Shown here: one piece after another, positions 13,685-18,784 of the stretch
How positions within the stretch are numbered: the stretch's first letter is position 1
How the letters are laid out: every line of letters begins with the position of its first letter
From: a virus
DNA length: 23,757 nucleotides
Direction: 5' to 3' (one strand)
Virus record (IMG/VR): IMGVR_UViG_3300020186_000091
Span: 1-23,757 of that record
Program-made: the position numbers and the translations under genes
Notes under the pieces: model-generated
What the model saw: only the letters and a program-made list of their open reading frames with translations
Told to the model about the DNA's origin: nothing
Databases searched by the model: none

Positions 13685-14167
13685 ATGCGTTTCTTATGTG
13701 CCCTTGCATCCCTTGTCCTAGTCGGTGCGTCCGCTCAGGCGTGCGACTATGGCCTGGTGATGAGCCGGTTCAATGCACCGGCCTTCGACATCCCCCAGTA
13801 CGCACCGTGCGGGGTGAGTAGCTCGCAGACCCCCGTATACTACGGTCAGCAACAGTTCCAGGCGGGATACGGTCAACAGTTCCAGGTGGGATACGGTCAG
13901 CAACAGTTCCAGGCGGGATACGGCCAATCCAGGTTCTTCGCACCGAGAGCCTTCGCCCCTAGCTATGCTCCAGCGTTTGCACCTAGCTATGCTCCAGCGT
14001 TTGCACCTAGCTATGCTCCAGCGTTTGCACCTAGGCAGCGGTTCTTCGCTCCACAAGTGCCGGTATATGTCCCCTCCCATGGGATAGGTGGGGGTGGATC
14101 ACTGTTCAATTTCAACTTCATTCGCAACCGCCAACCACGACAGCTCGGCGGGCTGCTCGGTAGGTAG
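13685..14167 (+). CDS. Exported low-complexity Tyr/Gln/Ala/Pro repeat protein
   Basis: AAAGGAGG at 13671-13678 fixes ATG 13685 (160 residues), not the in-frame start 45 bases earlier. Residues 1-18 are a signal peptide with a good cleavage site (ASAQA). The mature protein has a QQFQAGYGQ-type repeat three times, then three exact copies of an eight-residue unit containing SYAPAFAP, a RQRFFAPQVPVYVPS segment, and a Gly-rich, Arg-rich tail. Two Cys occur near the mature N-terminus. There is no enzymatic motif. It is probably an exposed, unstructured or fibrous surface protein. Planctomycete cell-surface proteins show similar composition, so it may act at the host envelope. Confidence 0.75.
   Translation: MRFLCALASLVLVGASAQACDYGLVMSRFNAPAFDIPQYAPCGVSSSQTPVYYGQQQFQAGYGQQFQVGYGQQQFQAGYGQSRFFAPRAFAPSYAPAFAPSYAPAFAPSYAPAFAPRQRFFAPQVPVYVPSHGIGGGGSLFNFNFIRNRQPRQLGGLLGR
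13958..14029 (+). repeat. Three identical 24-base coding repeats
   Basis: Units at 13958-13981, 13982-14005 and 14006-14029 are identical at every base. Each starts CCTAGCTATGC and ends TCCAGCGTTTGCA. A partial fourth begins at 14030. Perfect identity, including wobble positions, indicates recent expansion by slippage or recombination. Confidence 0.95.
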
Positions 14168-14175
14168 ATCCATCC

Positions 14176-14232
14176 CTAAGCGTAGCGATACGCTTAGTCA
14201 CTATGGCAAGGGGATGTCCAGTTCCCTTGTCA
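14176..14232 (+). promoter_or_regulatory. Two tandem hairpins before the protease gene
   Basis: The first pairs CTAAGCGTA (14176-14184) with TACGCTTAG (14189-14197), closed by GCGA, a GNRA tetraloop. The second pairs TGGCAAGGG (14204-14212) with CCCTTGTCA (14224-14232) with one G:T pair. A weak TTTCT follows. They fill the 93-base gap and may act as a terminator, processing site or 5' protection of the protease mRNA. Confidence 0.6.
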
Positions 14233-14260
14233 TTTCTAACCCCTTCAATGTGTGGAACCC

Positions 14261-15367
14261 ATGCCAAAGACCAAAGTAAAAACGCAGTTCATCCCATGCA
14301 CCCCGGTTGAACTACCCAAGTCCAGCATCGTCCAGTCCGCATTAGAGGCTGTCAGGGTGAACCCCTGCAATGCCCCTGCCATTACGGGCATCATTCCCTC
14401 GATCCTGACGGCGCTGCACGTTCATACCCTACCTGTCATCGAGCCGATGAAGATTGCCGTACTGACCTCCAAGTACTGGGGAGCGCAAGGCATAGACCTG
14501 ACCGTTGGGTTCATGGAGCAGACGCCGAATGATCTCCGTGATCGCATACTGAGTCACATGAATGCAGTAGGCGGCACTGCCCCACGGTTCGCCAACATAA
14601 AGTTCAGGTGGAGTCCCACCACTCCTGACGTAAGGATCACGCGCAGTGGTGACGGGTATTGGTCCTACCTCGGTGTGGACGTGAGGTCCATCCCACGAAG
14701 TCGGCCGACGATGTGCCTTCAAGGATTCACGATGAGTACCCCCGAAAGGGAGTATCGGAGAGTAGTGCGGCACGAGACTCTCCATACTTGCGGCTGCCCC
14801 CATGAGCATCTTCGGAGGCAATTGGTGGACCGTATCGACCCGGCAAAGGCCATTACGTATTTCAGGCAGATGGGATGGGACGAGGCTACCACTCGTAGTA
14901 ATGTCCTCACTCCCTTGGAAGAACGCTCGATCATGGGCACTCCCCATGCCGAGGAGACCTCCATCATGGCGTATCAGCTGCCTGCCAGCATTACCCGTGA
15001 TGGCAGGCCGATCCAAGGCGGTAGCGATCTCACCCCTCTTGACAAGGAGTTCTTGGGTAAGATATATCCCGTGACTGACGTACCGCCCCACCACCTCCCT
15101 CCGACTGCATCCAAGGTCCGGTTCGTCATTGAGACGGATGGCAAGGTGACGGGGGCGAGACTTCTTACCCTTGATCCACCGCGTGGCCTAGGGGACTTGT
15201 CCATCGTCGACCTAGTGGAGACTGGTAAGTTGCTACTCAAGTTGCTGGAGCTGCTAGGCATCAAGTTGGGGGGCAGTGGTGGTACTGACCCAGCCCCCAC
15301 CACGAAGTCCCGCATTACGTTGGAAGCAGACGTTCATCCCGGTGCGGTACGGGTAGTATCCGTGTAG
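14261..15367 (+). CDS. Astacin-like zinc metalloprotease (metzincin, M12A type)
   Basis: This 368-residue protein carries the extended zinc motif HETLHTCGCPHE at residues 171-182 (His171, Glu172, His175, His181 of HExxHxxGxxHE) and a Met-turn SIMAY at 234-238, both defining astacin-like metzincins. The segment at 120-142 (DVRITRSGDGYWSYLGVDV) fits the strands before the active site. Residues 1-60 are an N-terminal extension with no signal peptide. Residues 275-368 form a C-terminal region with a hydrophobic helix (LLLKLLELLGIKL). ATG 14261 has no strong Shine-Dalgarno; GTG 14252 is an alternative. Without an export signal it may reach its substrate through lysis or as a virion part. A role in digesting host surface protein is inference. 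Confidence 0.85.
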   Translation: MPKTKVKTQFIPCTPVELPKSSIVQSALEAVRVNPCNAPAITGIIPSILTALHVHTLPVIEPMKIAVLTSKYWGAQGIDLTVGFMEQTPNDLRDRILSHMNAVGGTAPRFANIKFRWSPTTPDVRITRSGDGYWSYLGVDVRSIPRSRPTMCLQGFTMSTPEREYRRVVRHETLHTCGCPHEHLRRQLVDRIDPAKAITYFRQMGWDEATTRSNVLTPLEERSIMGTPHAEETSIMAYQLPASITRDGRPIQGGSDLTPLDKEFLGKIYPVTDVPPHHLPPTASKVRFVIETDGKVTGARLLTLDPPRGLGDLSIVDLVETGKLLLKLLELLGIKLGGSGGTDPAPTTKSRITLEADVHPGAVRVVSV

Positions 15368-15418
15368 AGTTGCTGCCCACCGCGCCACGTTCGCCCCTAC
15401 CTTAGTTTGGAGTACACC

Positions 15419-15646
15419 ATGGCAAAGTCCAAATCTCAGATGCCGAAGTTCAACAGTGACGAGCAGGAGCAGCTTCGGCAGATGGGCATCGATGACCCCC
15501 AGAACTTGAGTTTGGGTGACCTCGGCAGCCTGCTCCCCAAGCTGATAGGATTCCTCAAGACTGCTACCAGTCTGCTTGAGAAGCTGGGTCCGCTGTTCGA
15601 AAGGGCGGCCGAGCAGAAGGCCGACGAGGAATCCGAGGAAGAGTAG
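15419..15646 (+). CDS. Small acidic protein, unknown function
   Basis: GGAG at 15409-15412 supports ATG 15419 (75 residues); a TTG 12 bases earlier is unlikely. The protein has a polar N-terminus (FNSDEQEQLRQMGIDDPQ), a moderately hydrophobic amphipathic region (LGSLLPKLIGFLKTATSLLE, about 36-55) and a very acidic tail. There are no Cys and no recognisable domain. It lies between the metalloprotease and the connector gene and is followed by a strong hairpin. It could be a small virion or chaperone-like protein, but no function can be assigned. Confidence 0.72.
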   Translation: MAKSKSQMPKFNSDEQEQLRQMGIDDPQNLSLGDLGSLLPKLIGFLKTATSLLEKLGPLFERAAEQKADEESEEE

Positions 15647-15673
15647 GTCTAAGGATAGTAGACCGAGGGTGAT

Positions 15674-15707
15674 ATGGGGGGTAAGTCTTTCACTACCTAC
15701 CCCCCAT
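15674..15707 (+). terminator. Strong hairpin before the connector gene (terminator-like, no T-run)
   Basis: ATGGGGGGTA (15674-15683) pairs perfectly over 10 bases with TACCCCCCAT (15698-15707) across a 14-base loop, plus one flanking T:G pair. The sequence after it is GATTTGAAGGG, so a U-tract is missing. It lies between the small acidic gene and the connector gene, whose Shine-Dalgarno follows at once. It may pause transcription or stabilise an mRNA end. Confidence 0.55.
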
Positions 15708-15724
15708 GATTTGAAGGGTAGACA

Positions 15725-16150
15725 ATGCCAGTTCACACTAATGCAACTGCCGTGGAACTACTGCTAGGCGACGACTACGATGCTCAGCGTGTCGGCGGCC
15801 TACAGCCTTTCATTGACACGGCCAATGCCATCATTGACAGCGTGGAGGCATGCGCTGGGACTACTCTTACAGAGAGTAGGCTGGAATTGATGGAGCGATG
15901 GTTATCTGCTCATTGCTATTGCCAGTCGGACCCTACCTACGCTAACGAAAGCAAGGGCGGAGCTAGTGGTGCATACACGGGGCAGACCGGCATGTTCCTT
16001 GAGAGTACTCGCTATGGGCAGATGGCGCTAAGTCTGGATAGTACGGGGTGCCTTGCTGAAGTAACGAAGCCTGAGGGCCGTCCAGTGGCAGGGGGGTTCT
16101 GGATGGGTAAGCGTACCAGTACCCGTCGTACTTATCGGGAGCGTAACTAA
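15725..16150 (+). CDS. Head-tail connector (adaptor) protein
   Basis: This 141-residue protein begins the head-tail joining block. AAGGGTAG precedes ATG 15725. The N-terminal half is helical (VGGLQPFIDTANAIIDSVEA, then ESRLELMERWLSAHCYC), as in gp6-like adaptors that bind below the portal. Next comes a loop region rich in Gly, Ser and Tyr (GGASGAYTGQTGMFLESTRY), and a C-terminal basic tail. The stop overlaps the next ATG (TAATG). Adaptor-type proteins of similar length with the SDPTYANES-like bend occur in siphoviruses. The call depends on synteny (adaptor, closure, gp10-like, terminator) plus helical pattern. Confidence 0.78.
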   Translation: MPVHTNATAVELLLGDDYDAQRVGGLQPFIDTANAIIDSVEACAGTTLTESRLELMERWLSAHCYCQSDPTYANESKGGASGAYTGQTGMFLESTRYGQMALSLDSTGCLAEVTKPEGRPVAGGFWMGKRTSTRRTYRERN

Positions 16151-16542
16151 TGCCATCGGTGGAGCGCCGCAACCTGAAGCAGAAGGCACTCCTATGGACG
16201 CCCGTAGGTCTAGACGTCAATGGTGAGGTGGTAGTGGTGAATGACCCAGTGGAGTTGGAGGTTCGCTGGGTAGATGGTCGTAGTGAGAGCACGGATGCTC
16301 AGGGCAACCCCGTTGCTCTAGACGCCAAAGTGATCGTGAAGCAGGACATCGCCATCCATTCCATCATGCTGCTAGGATCCCTTGACGACTGGTACGGCAC
16401 GGGCAGCGGCTCAGGCTGGGATGAGAACAACTTCATGATCGTGAAGAGCTTCTCCAAGATCCCCGGCCTAAAGGGCCGCAGATTCTTCCGTGAGGTATCA
16501 TTAGCCCGGTATAGTTCAACACTCCCGGTGCCCAGTGGCTGA
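16150..16542 (+). CDS. Head closure / head-tail joining protein
   Basis: At 130 residues it has the length and position of head-closure (stopper) proteins. The sequence is beta-rich (ALLWTPVGLDVNGEVVVVND, ELEVRWVDGR, KVIVKQDIAI), which suits the small beta-barrel of SPP1 gp16-like stoppers, with a Gly/Ser loop (GTGSGSGWDENN) that could be the flexible element. It starts in the previous stop and ends in an 8-base overlap with the next gene, so it is part of a tightly coupled set. There is no enzymatic motif; assignment rests on position, size and fold pattern. Confidence 0.75.
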   Translation: MPSVERRNLKQKALLWTPVGLDVNGEVVVVNDPVELEVRWVDGRSESTDAQGNPVALDAKVIVKQDIAIHSIMLLGSLDDWYGTGSGSGWDENNFMIVKSFSKIPGLKGRRFFREVSLARYSSTLPVPSG

Positions 16543-16885
16543 GATCCAAAGACTGCAGCAAGTAGTGGACGCCTTACGCAAGAAGGCAGCGCGGATAGAT
16601 CGTGAGAACGTCAGCGTCATAGTGGGCTATACGGCGAACTACAGCGTGTTCGTCCATGAGGACTTAGAGGCTAATCACCCAGTAGGGCAGGCGAAGTTCC
16701 TTGAGCAGCCTGCCCGTGAACATGCCGGAGAGATAGCTCGCATAGCAAGGACAGCCTTATCCCAAGGCAAGACGTTGTCCGAGGCGTTACTGTTGGGGGG
16801 ATTGCGGCTACAGCGTGAGAGTATGCTGTTGGCTCCAGTTGATACCAGCGCCATGAAGAACAGTGCGTTCACGAGGATCGAATAA
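16535..16885 (+). CDS. HK97 gp10-like tail-completion protein
   Basis: The 116-residue product starts at GTG 16535, eight bases inside the previous gene, with its Shine-Dalgarno likely within that gene. The segment YTANYSVFVHEDLEANHPVG is typical of the HK97 gp10 family (ANYAxxVEEGT-like), and KFLEQPAREHAGEI resembles the conserved FLxxAxxE region. A helical C-terminal half ends in APVDTSAMKNSAF, again a family trait (PVDTGxLxxS). This family sits at the head-tail interface and helps tail completion. The stop overlaps the next ATG (TAATG). Confidence 0.82.
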   Translation: MAEIQRLQQVVDALRKKAARIDRENVSVIVGYTANYSVFVHEDLEANHPVGQAKFLEQPAREHAGEIARIARTALSQGKTLSEALLLGGLRLQRESMLLAPVDTSAMKNSAFTRIE

Positions 16886-17328
16886 TGGCTGGCACACTGG
16901 CTCACTCACCTGCGGAGATAGTACGTCAGCTGCTAGTTGACCTGGAGCTGGGAGTCAATCCACCTTCAGCCGGTTGGCAAGCCTACTCCACTAGCGAACC
17001 CACCTCGCCTGACAACGTCATAACCGTTTACGATACCGCCGGTCGTAGCCATGGTAGGGACTCGGTCATCAACGACCGGCAAGAACACCATGGCATCCAG
17101 GTGCGAGTGAGGTCGGCAACCTTTAGGGATGGCTGGCTGAAGAGTAATATTATTGCTCAGGCTCTAGACCGCGTAATACGTGATATGGTAGTGATTGGCA
17201 GTGCAACCTACCTAGTCAACAACCTAGTCCTATCTGGCGAATCCCTGCCCATAGGCTACGAGGCAGGCGTAAGTAAGCGCCGCATATTCGTAGTGAATGG
17301 TCTGATCACGGTTCGCCAGCAATCCTAA
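16885..17328 (+). CDS. Tail terminator / minor capsid (Gp17-like) protein
   Basis: This 147-residue protein completes the head-tail block. Tail terminators cap the tube and set its end. Features are an N-terminal helix (SPAEIVRQLLVDLELG), a strand pair around NVITVYDTAGRSHGRD, and a second strand region with HHGIQVRVRSATFRDGW, then the helix SNIIAQALDRVIRDM and the strands VVIGSATYLVNNLVL, GYEAGVSKRRIFVVNGLITV. This alpha/beta order, with VTxYDTxG and IQVRVRS, matches Gp17-like minor capsid proteins. It follows the gp10-like gene directly, as in many siphoviruses. A tandem family A repeat follows. Confidence 0.8.
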   Translation: MAGTLAHSPAEIVRQLLVDLELGVNPPSAGWQAYSTSEPTSPDNVITVYDTAGRSHGRDSVINDRQEHHGIQVRVRSATFRDGWLKSNIIAQALDRVIRDMVVIGSATYLVNNLVLSGESLPIGYEAGVSKRRIFVVNGLITVRQQS

Positions 17329-17340
17329 AGTGAATCAGAC

Positions 17341-17399
17341 CTAGTGCATGCACCGGGCTTTATGCCCTAGTGCATGCACCGGGCTTTATGCCCTATAGT
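17341..17399 (+). repeat. Family A hairpin repeat, two perfect tandem 26-base units
   Basis: Units at 17341-17366 and 17367-17392 are identical, followed by CTATAGTG. Each begins CTAG and carries GTGCATGCAC in place of the GNA-looped stem, then GGGC-TTTAT-GCCC. The loop variant is one base shorter than other copies. They lie in the 123-base gap before the tail-tube gene. Confidence 0.93.
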
Positions 17400-17451
17400 G
17401 ACCTAATCCCTCCCAGAATCCCTTGTCCCTAAACTCTAAGGAGAACGTCCC

Positions 17452-17931
17452 ATGGCCGTACCCGCAACCACTGCCAGAGTGACCCCCAATGGCTTGAAGC
17501 TGGACGATGGGCATTCGACAAAGATTGCTTTCGCCGGTGCTCCCAGCCTAGACATCTGGGAGCGCACTGTCACACCACCGGGTGCTGAGGCAGGGGATGC
17601 CATCGACACCACCACGATGCACAACGTACGAGTCAGGACGAAGGCGTCCAAGACCCTCATGGACATCACAGACATGTCGGGCACGGCTGCCTACGACCCC
17701 GAGGCATGGGATGACATCGTTGCGCAGATCGGGGTTGAGCAAGCAATAACCTGCCACTACCCCACGGGTGCCACGCTTGATCTGTTCGGCTTCCTCAAGA
17801 CGGCAACCCCAAGCGAGTTCACCGAAGGCGAGATGCCAACGCTAAGCTATACAATCGTGGCCACGAACTGGGATCCCACCAATCGTGTGGAGCAGTTGCC
17901 AGTATTCACCCCCGGAACTGGCACGGCCTAA
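17452..17931 (+). CDS. Major tail (tube) protein
   Basis: AAGGAG at 17438-17443 supports ATG 17452, giving 159 residues. Tail tube proteins form stacked hexameric rings through which DNA passes. The sequence shows a beta-sandwich pattern typical of the lambda gpV / HK97 tube type: IWERTVTPPGAEAGDAIDTT (a loop and strand region), VRVRTKASKTLMDITDMSG, a helix (DPEAWDDIVAQIGVEQ), then TCHYPTGATLDLFGFLKTAT, and PTLSYTIVATNWDP near the C-terminus (TNxDP-like end as in tube proteins). It precedes the tail assembly chaperone genes and the tape measure. No sheath gene is adjacent, which suggests a non-contractile tail. Confidence 0.85.
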   Translation: MAVPATTARVTPNGLKLDDGHSTKIAFAGAPSLDIWERTVTPPGAEAGDAIDTTTMHNVRVRTKASKTLMDITDMSGTAAYDPEAWDDIVAQIGVEQAITCHYPTGATLDLFGFLKTATPSEFTEGEMPTLSYTIVATNWDPTNRVEQLPVFTPGTGTA

Positions 17932-17975
17932 GTCATGCACGAGTCTTTCCCCCGTCCAATAATAGGAGCATAACC

Positions 17976-18470
17976 GTGGACAACGATCTCGGCGACGTAG
18001 CCATTACCAACGAGATGGTCTTCGACGACCTTTCCCTAATCGAAGTGTCGGTTAGGATCAAGGACGTTCAGTATGTTCTCCGTGAGGGTACAGCGGAGGC
18101 AGTCAGGCAGTACCGTAACTCCATTGTACGGTCAACAAAACTAGGGGTCGATGGCAGACCCACGAGCATCGACGGGATTGCCGACTGCGACCTGCTCATC
18201 GTATCCCTATGCCTGTTCGAGCATTACAAGAAAGGGGATAAGGACTATGAGCGCCCGGTGCCTCTCGCCGCGTTAAGGCTATGGCCTGACCGGGTCGTGA
18301 AGAACTTGTGCGAACGTGCCAAGCTGATCACGGGTATCAAGGAGCAGGATGATAGCGAGGAGACTCTGGTCAGCCGTATCGAGCGTGACCAGCGTAGGTT
18401 GGAACTCCTTCGAGCGGGTAAGAGTCCGGCAAAAAACGGGCAAGAGGGTGGGACGAGTGGTTCCGAGTAG
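17976..18470 (+). CDS. Tail assembly chaperone (gpG-like, zero-frame product)
   Basis: A GTG start at 17976 has AGGAG at 17964-17968. The 164-residue product lies between tube and tape-measure genes and acts, like lambda gpG, as a chaperone that holds the tape measure during tail assembly. It has a folded N-terminal region (SLIEVSVRIKDVQYVLREGT), the helix EAVRQYRNSIVRS, an IADCDLLIVSLCLFE region and a charged helix near the end (LVSRIERDQRRLELLRAG). It ends with KNGQEGGTSGSE. Near the end a slippery heptamer and hairpin (18431-18480) allow ribosomes to shift by -1 into the next frame, producing a 269-residue fusion. Both forms are expected in fixed ratio. Confidence 0.87.
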   Translation: MDNDLGDVAITNEMVFDDLSLIEVSVRIKDVQYVLREGTAEAVRQYRNSIVRSTKLGVDGRPTSIDGIADCDLLIVSLCLFEHYKKGDKDYERPVPLAALRLWPDRVVKNLCERAKLITGIKEQDDSEETLVSRIERDQRRLELLRAGKSPAKNGQEGGTSGSE

Positions 18471-18480
18471 CGTCCCACCT
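18431..18480 (+). promoter_or_regulatory. Programmed -1 ribosomal frameshift signal (slippery heptamer plus hairpin)
   Basis: A AAA AAC lies at 18431-18437 in the zero frame (codons GCA AAA AAC), a canonical X XXY YYZ heptamer. After 9 bases, GGTGGGACG (18447-18455) pairs perfectly with CGTCCCACC (18471-18479), with an extra G:T pair at 18446/18480. The zero-frame stop TAG (18468-18470) lies in the 15-base loop. The -1 frame is open from here into the next ORF. Confidence 0.88.
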
Positions 18481-18484
18481 GAAA

Positions 18485-18784
18485 ATGACCGTGGCTGAGT
18501 GTCAGAAGCGCATGTCCTACAGGGAGTTCCTGACGTGGGTTGCCTGGCTGGATCTGCAGTGGGACAACCCCAGTCGTACCGACTCCTACCTGATGCAGAT
18601 AGCCTACGAAGTGCATCAGGTACTAAGGGCTAGGAAGAACGTCAAGGTGAAGAACTTCAAGCTCAAGTTCAGCAAGGAAACCCGTAAGCCACTGACTCGG
18701 CAAGAGTCGGGCAGGCGTAGCGAGTCCGCATGGCTGGCAGCTATCGGGGAGTACATCGTAAAGGAGCCTAGCAATGGCCGCTGA
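18485..18784 (+). CDS. Tail assembly chaperone T part, made as a G-T fusion by frameshift
   Basis: This frame encodes the T-like C-terminal part of the chaperone (RMSYREFLTWVAWLDLQWDN, then basic NVKVKNFKLKFSKET). The first ATG is at 18485, but the frame is open from 18437 and the intervening segment (RGWDEWFRVASHL) looks like a real part of the protein. No Shine-Dalgarno stands before 18485 and the site is close to the frameshift hairpin, so independent initiation is unlikely. The stop overlaps the tape-measure start by 11 bases. In lambda, G and GT act in tail assembly and are not in the virion. The 269-residue fusion is the expected product. Confidence 0.83.
   Translation: MTVAECQKRMSYREFLTWVAWLDLQWDNPSRTDSYLMQIAYEVHQVLRARKNVKVKNFKLKFSKETRKPLTRQESGRRSESAWLAAIGEYIVKEPSNGR

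Noticed and set aside
14088-14279. 63-codon open frame across the hairpins before the protease
   Set aside because: It has no ribosome site, overlaps the end of the repeat protein and the start of the protease, and crosses two hairpins.
17341-17399. CRISPR array
   Set aside because: The units are directly tandem with no spacers and number two only. The same is true of 6053-6109 and 1897-1968.
18485-18784. Independent start of the T-like ORF
   Set aside because: No Shine-Dalgarno precedes it and the frame is open upstream to the slippery site, so frameshift expression explains it better.
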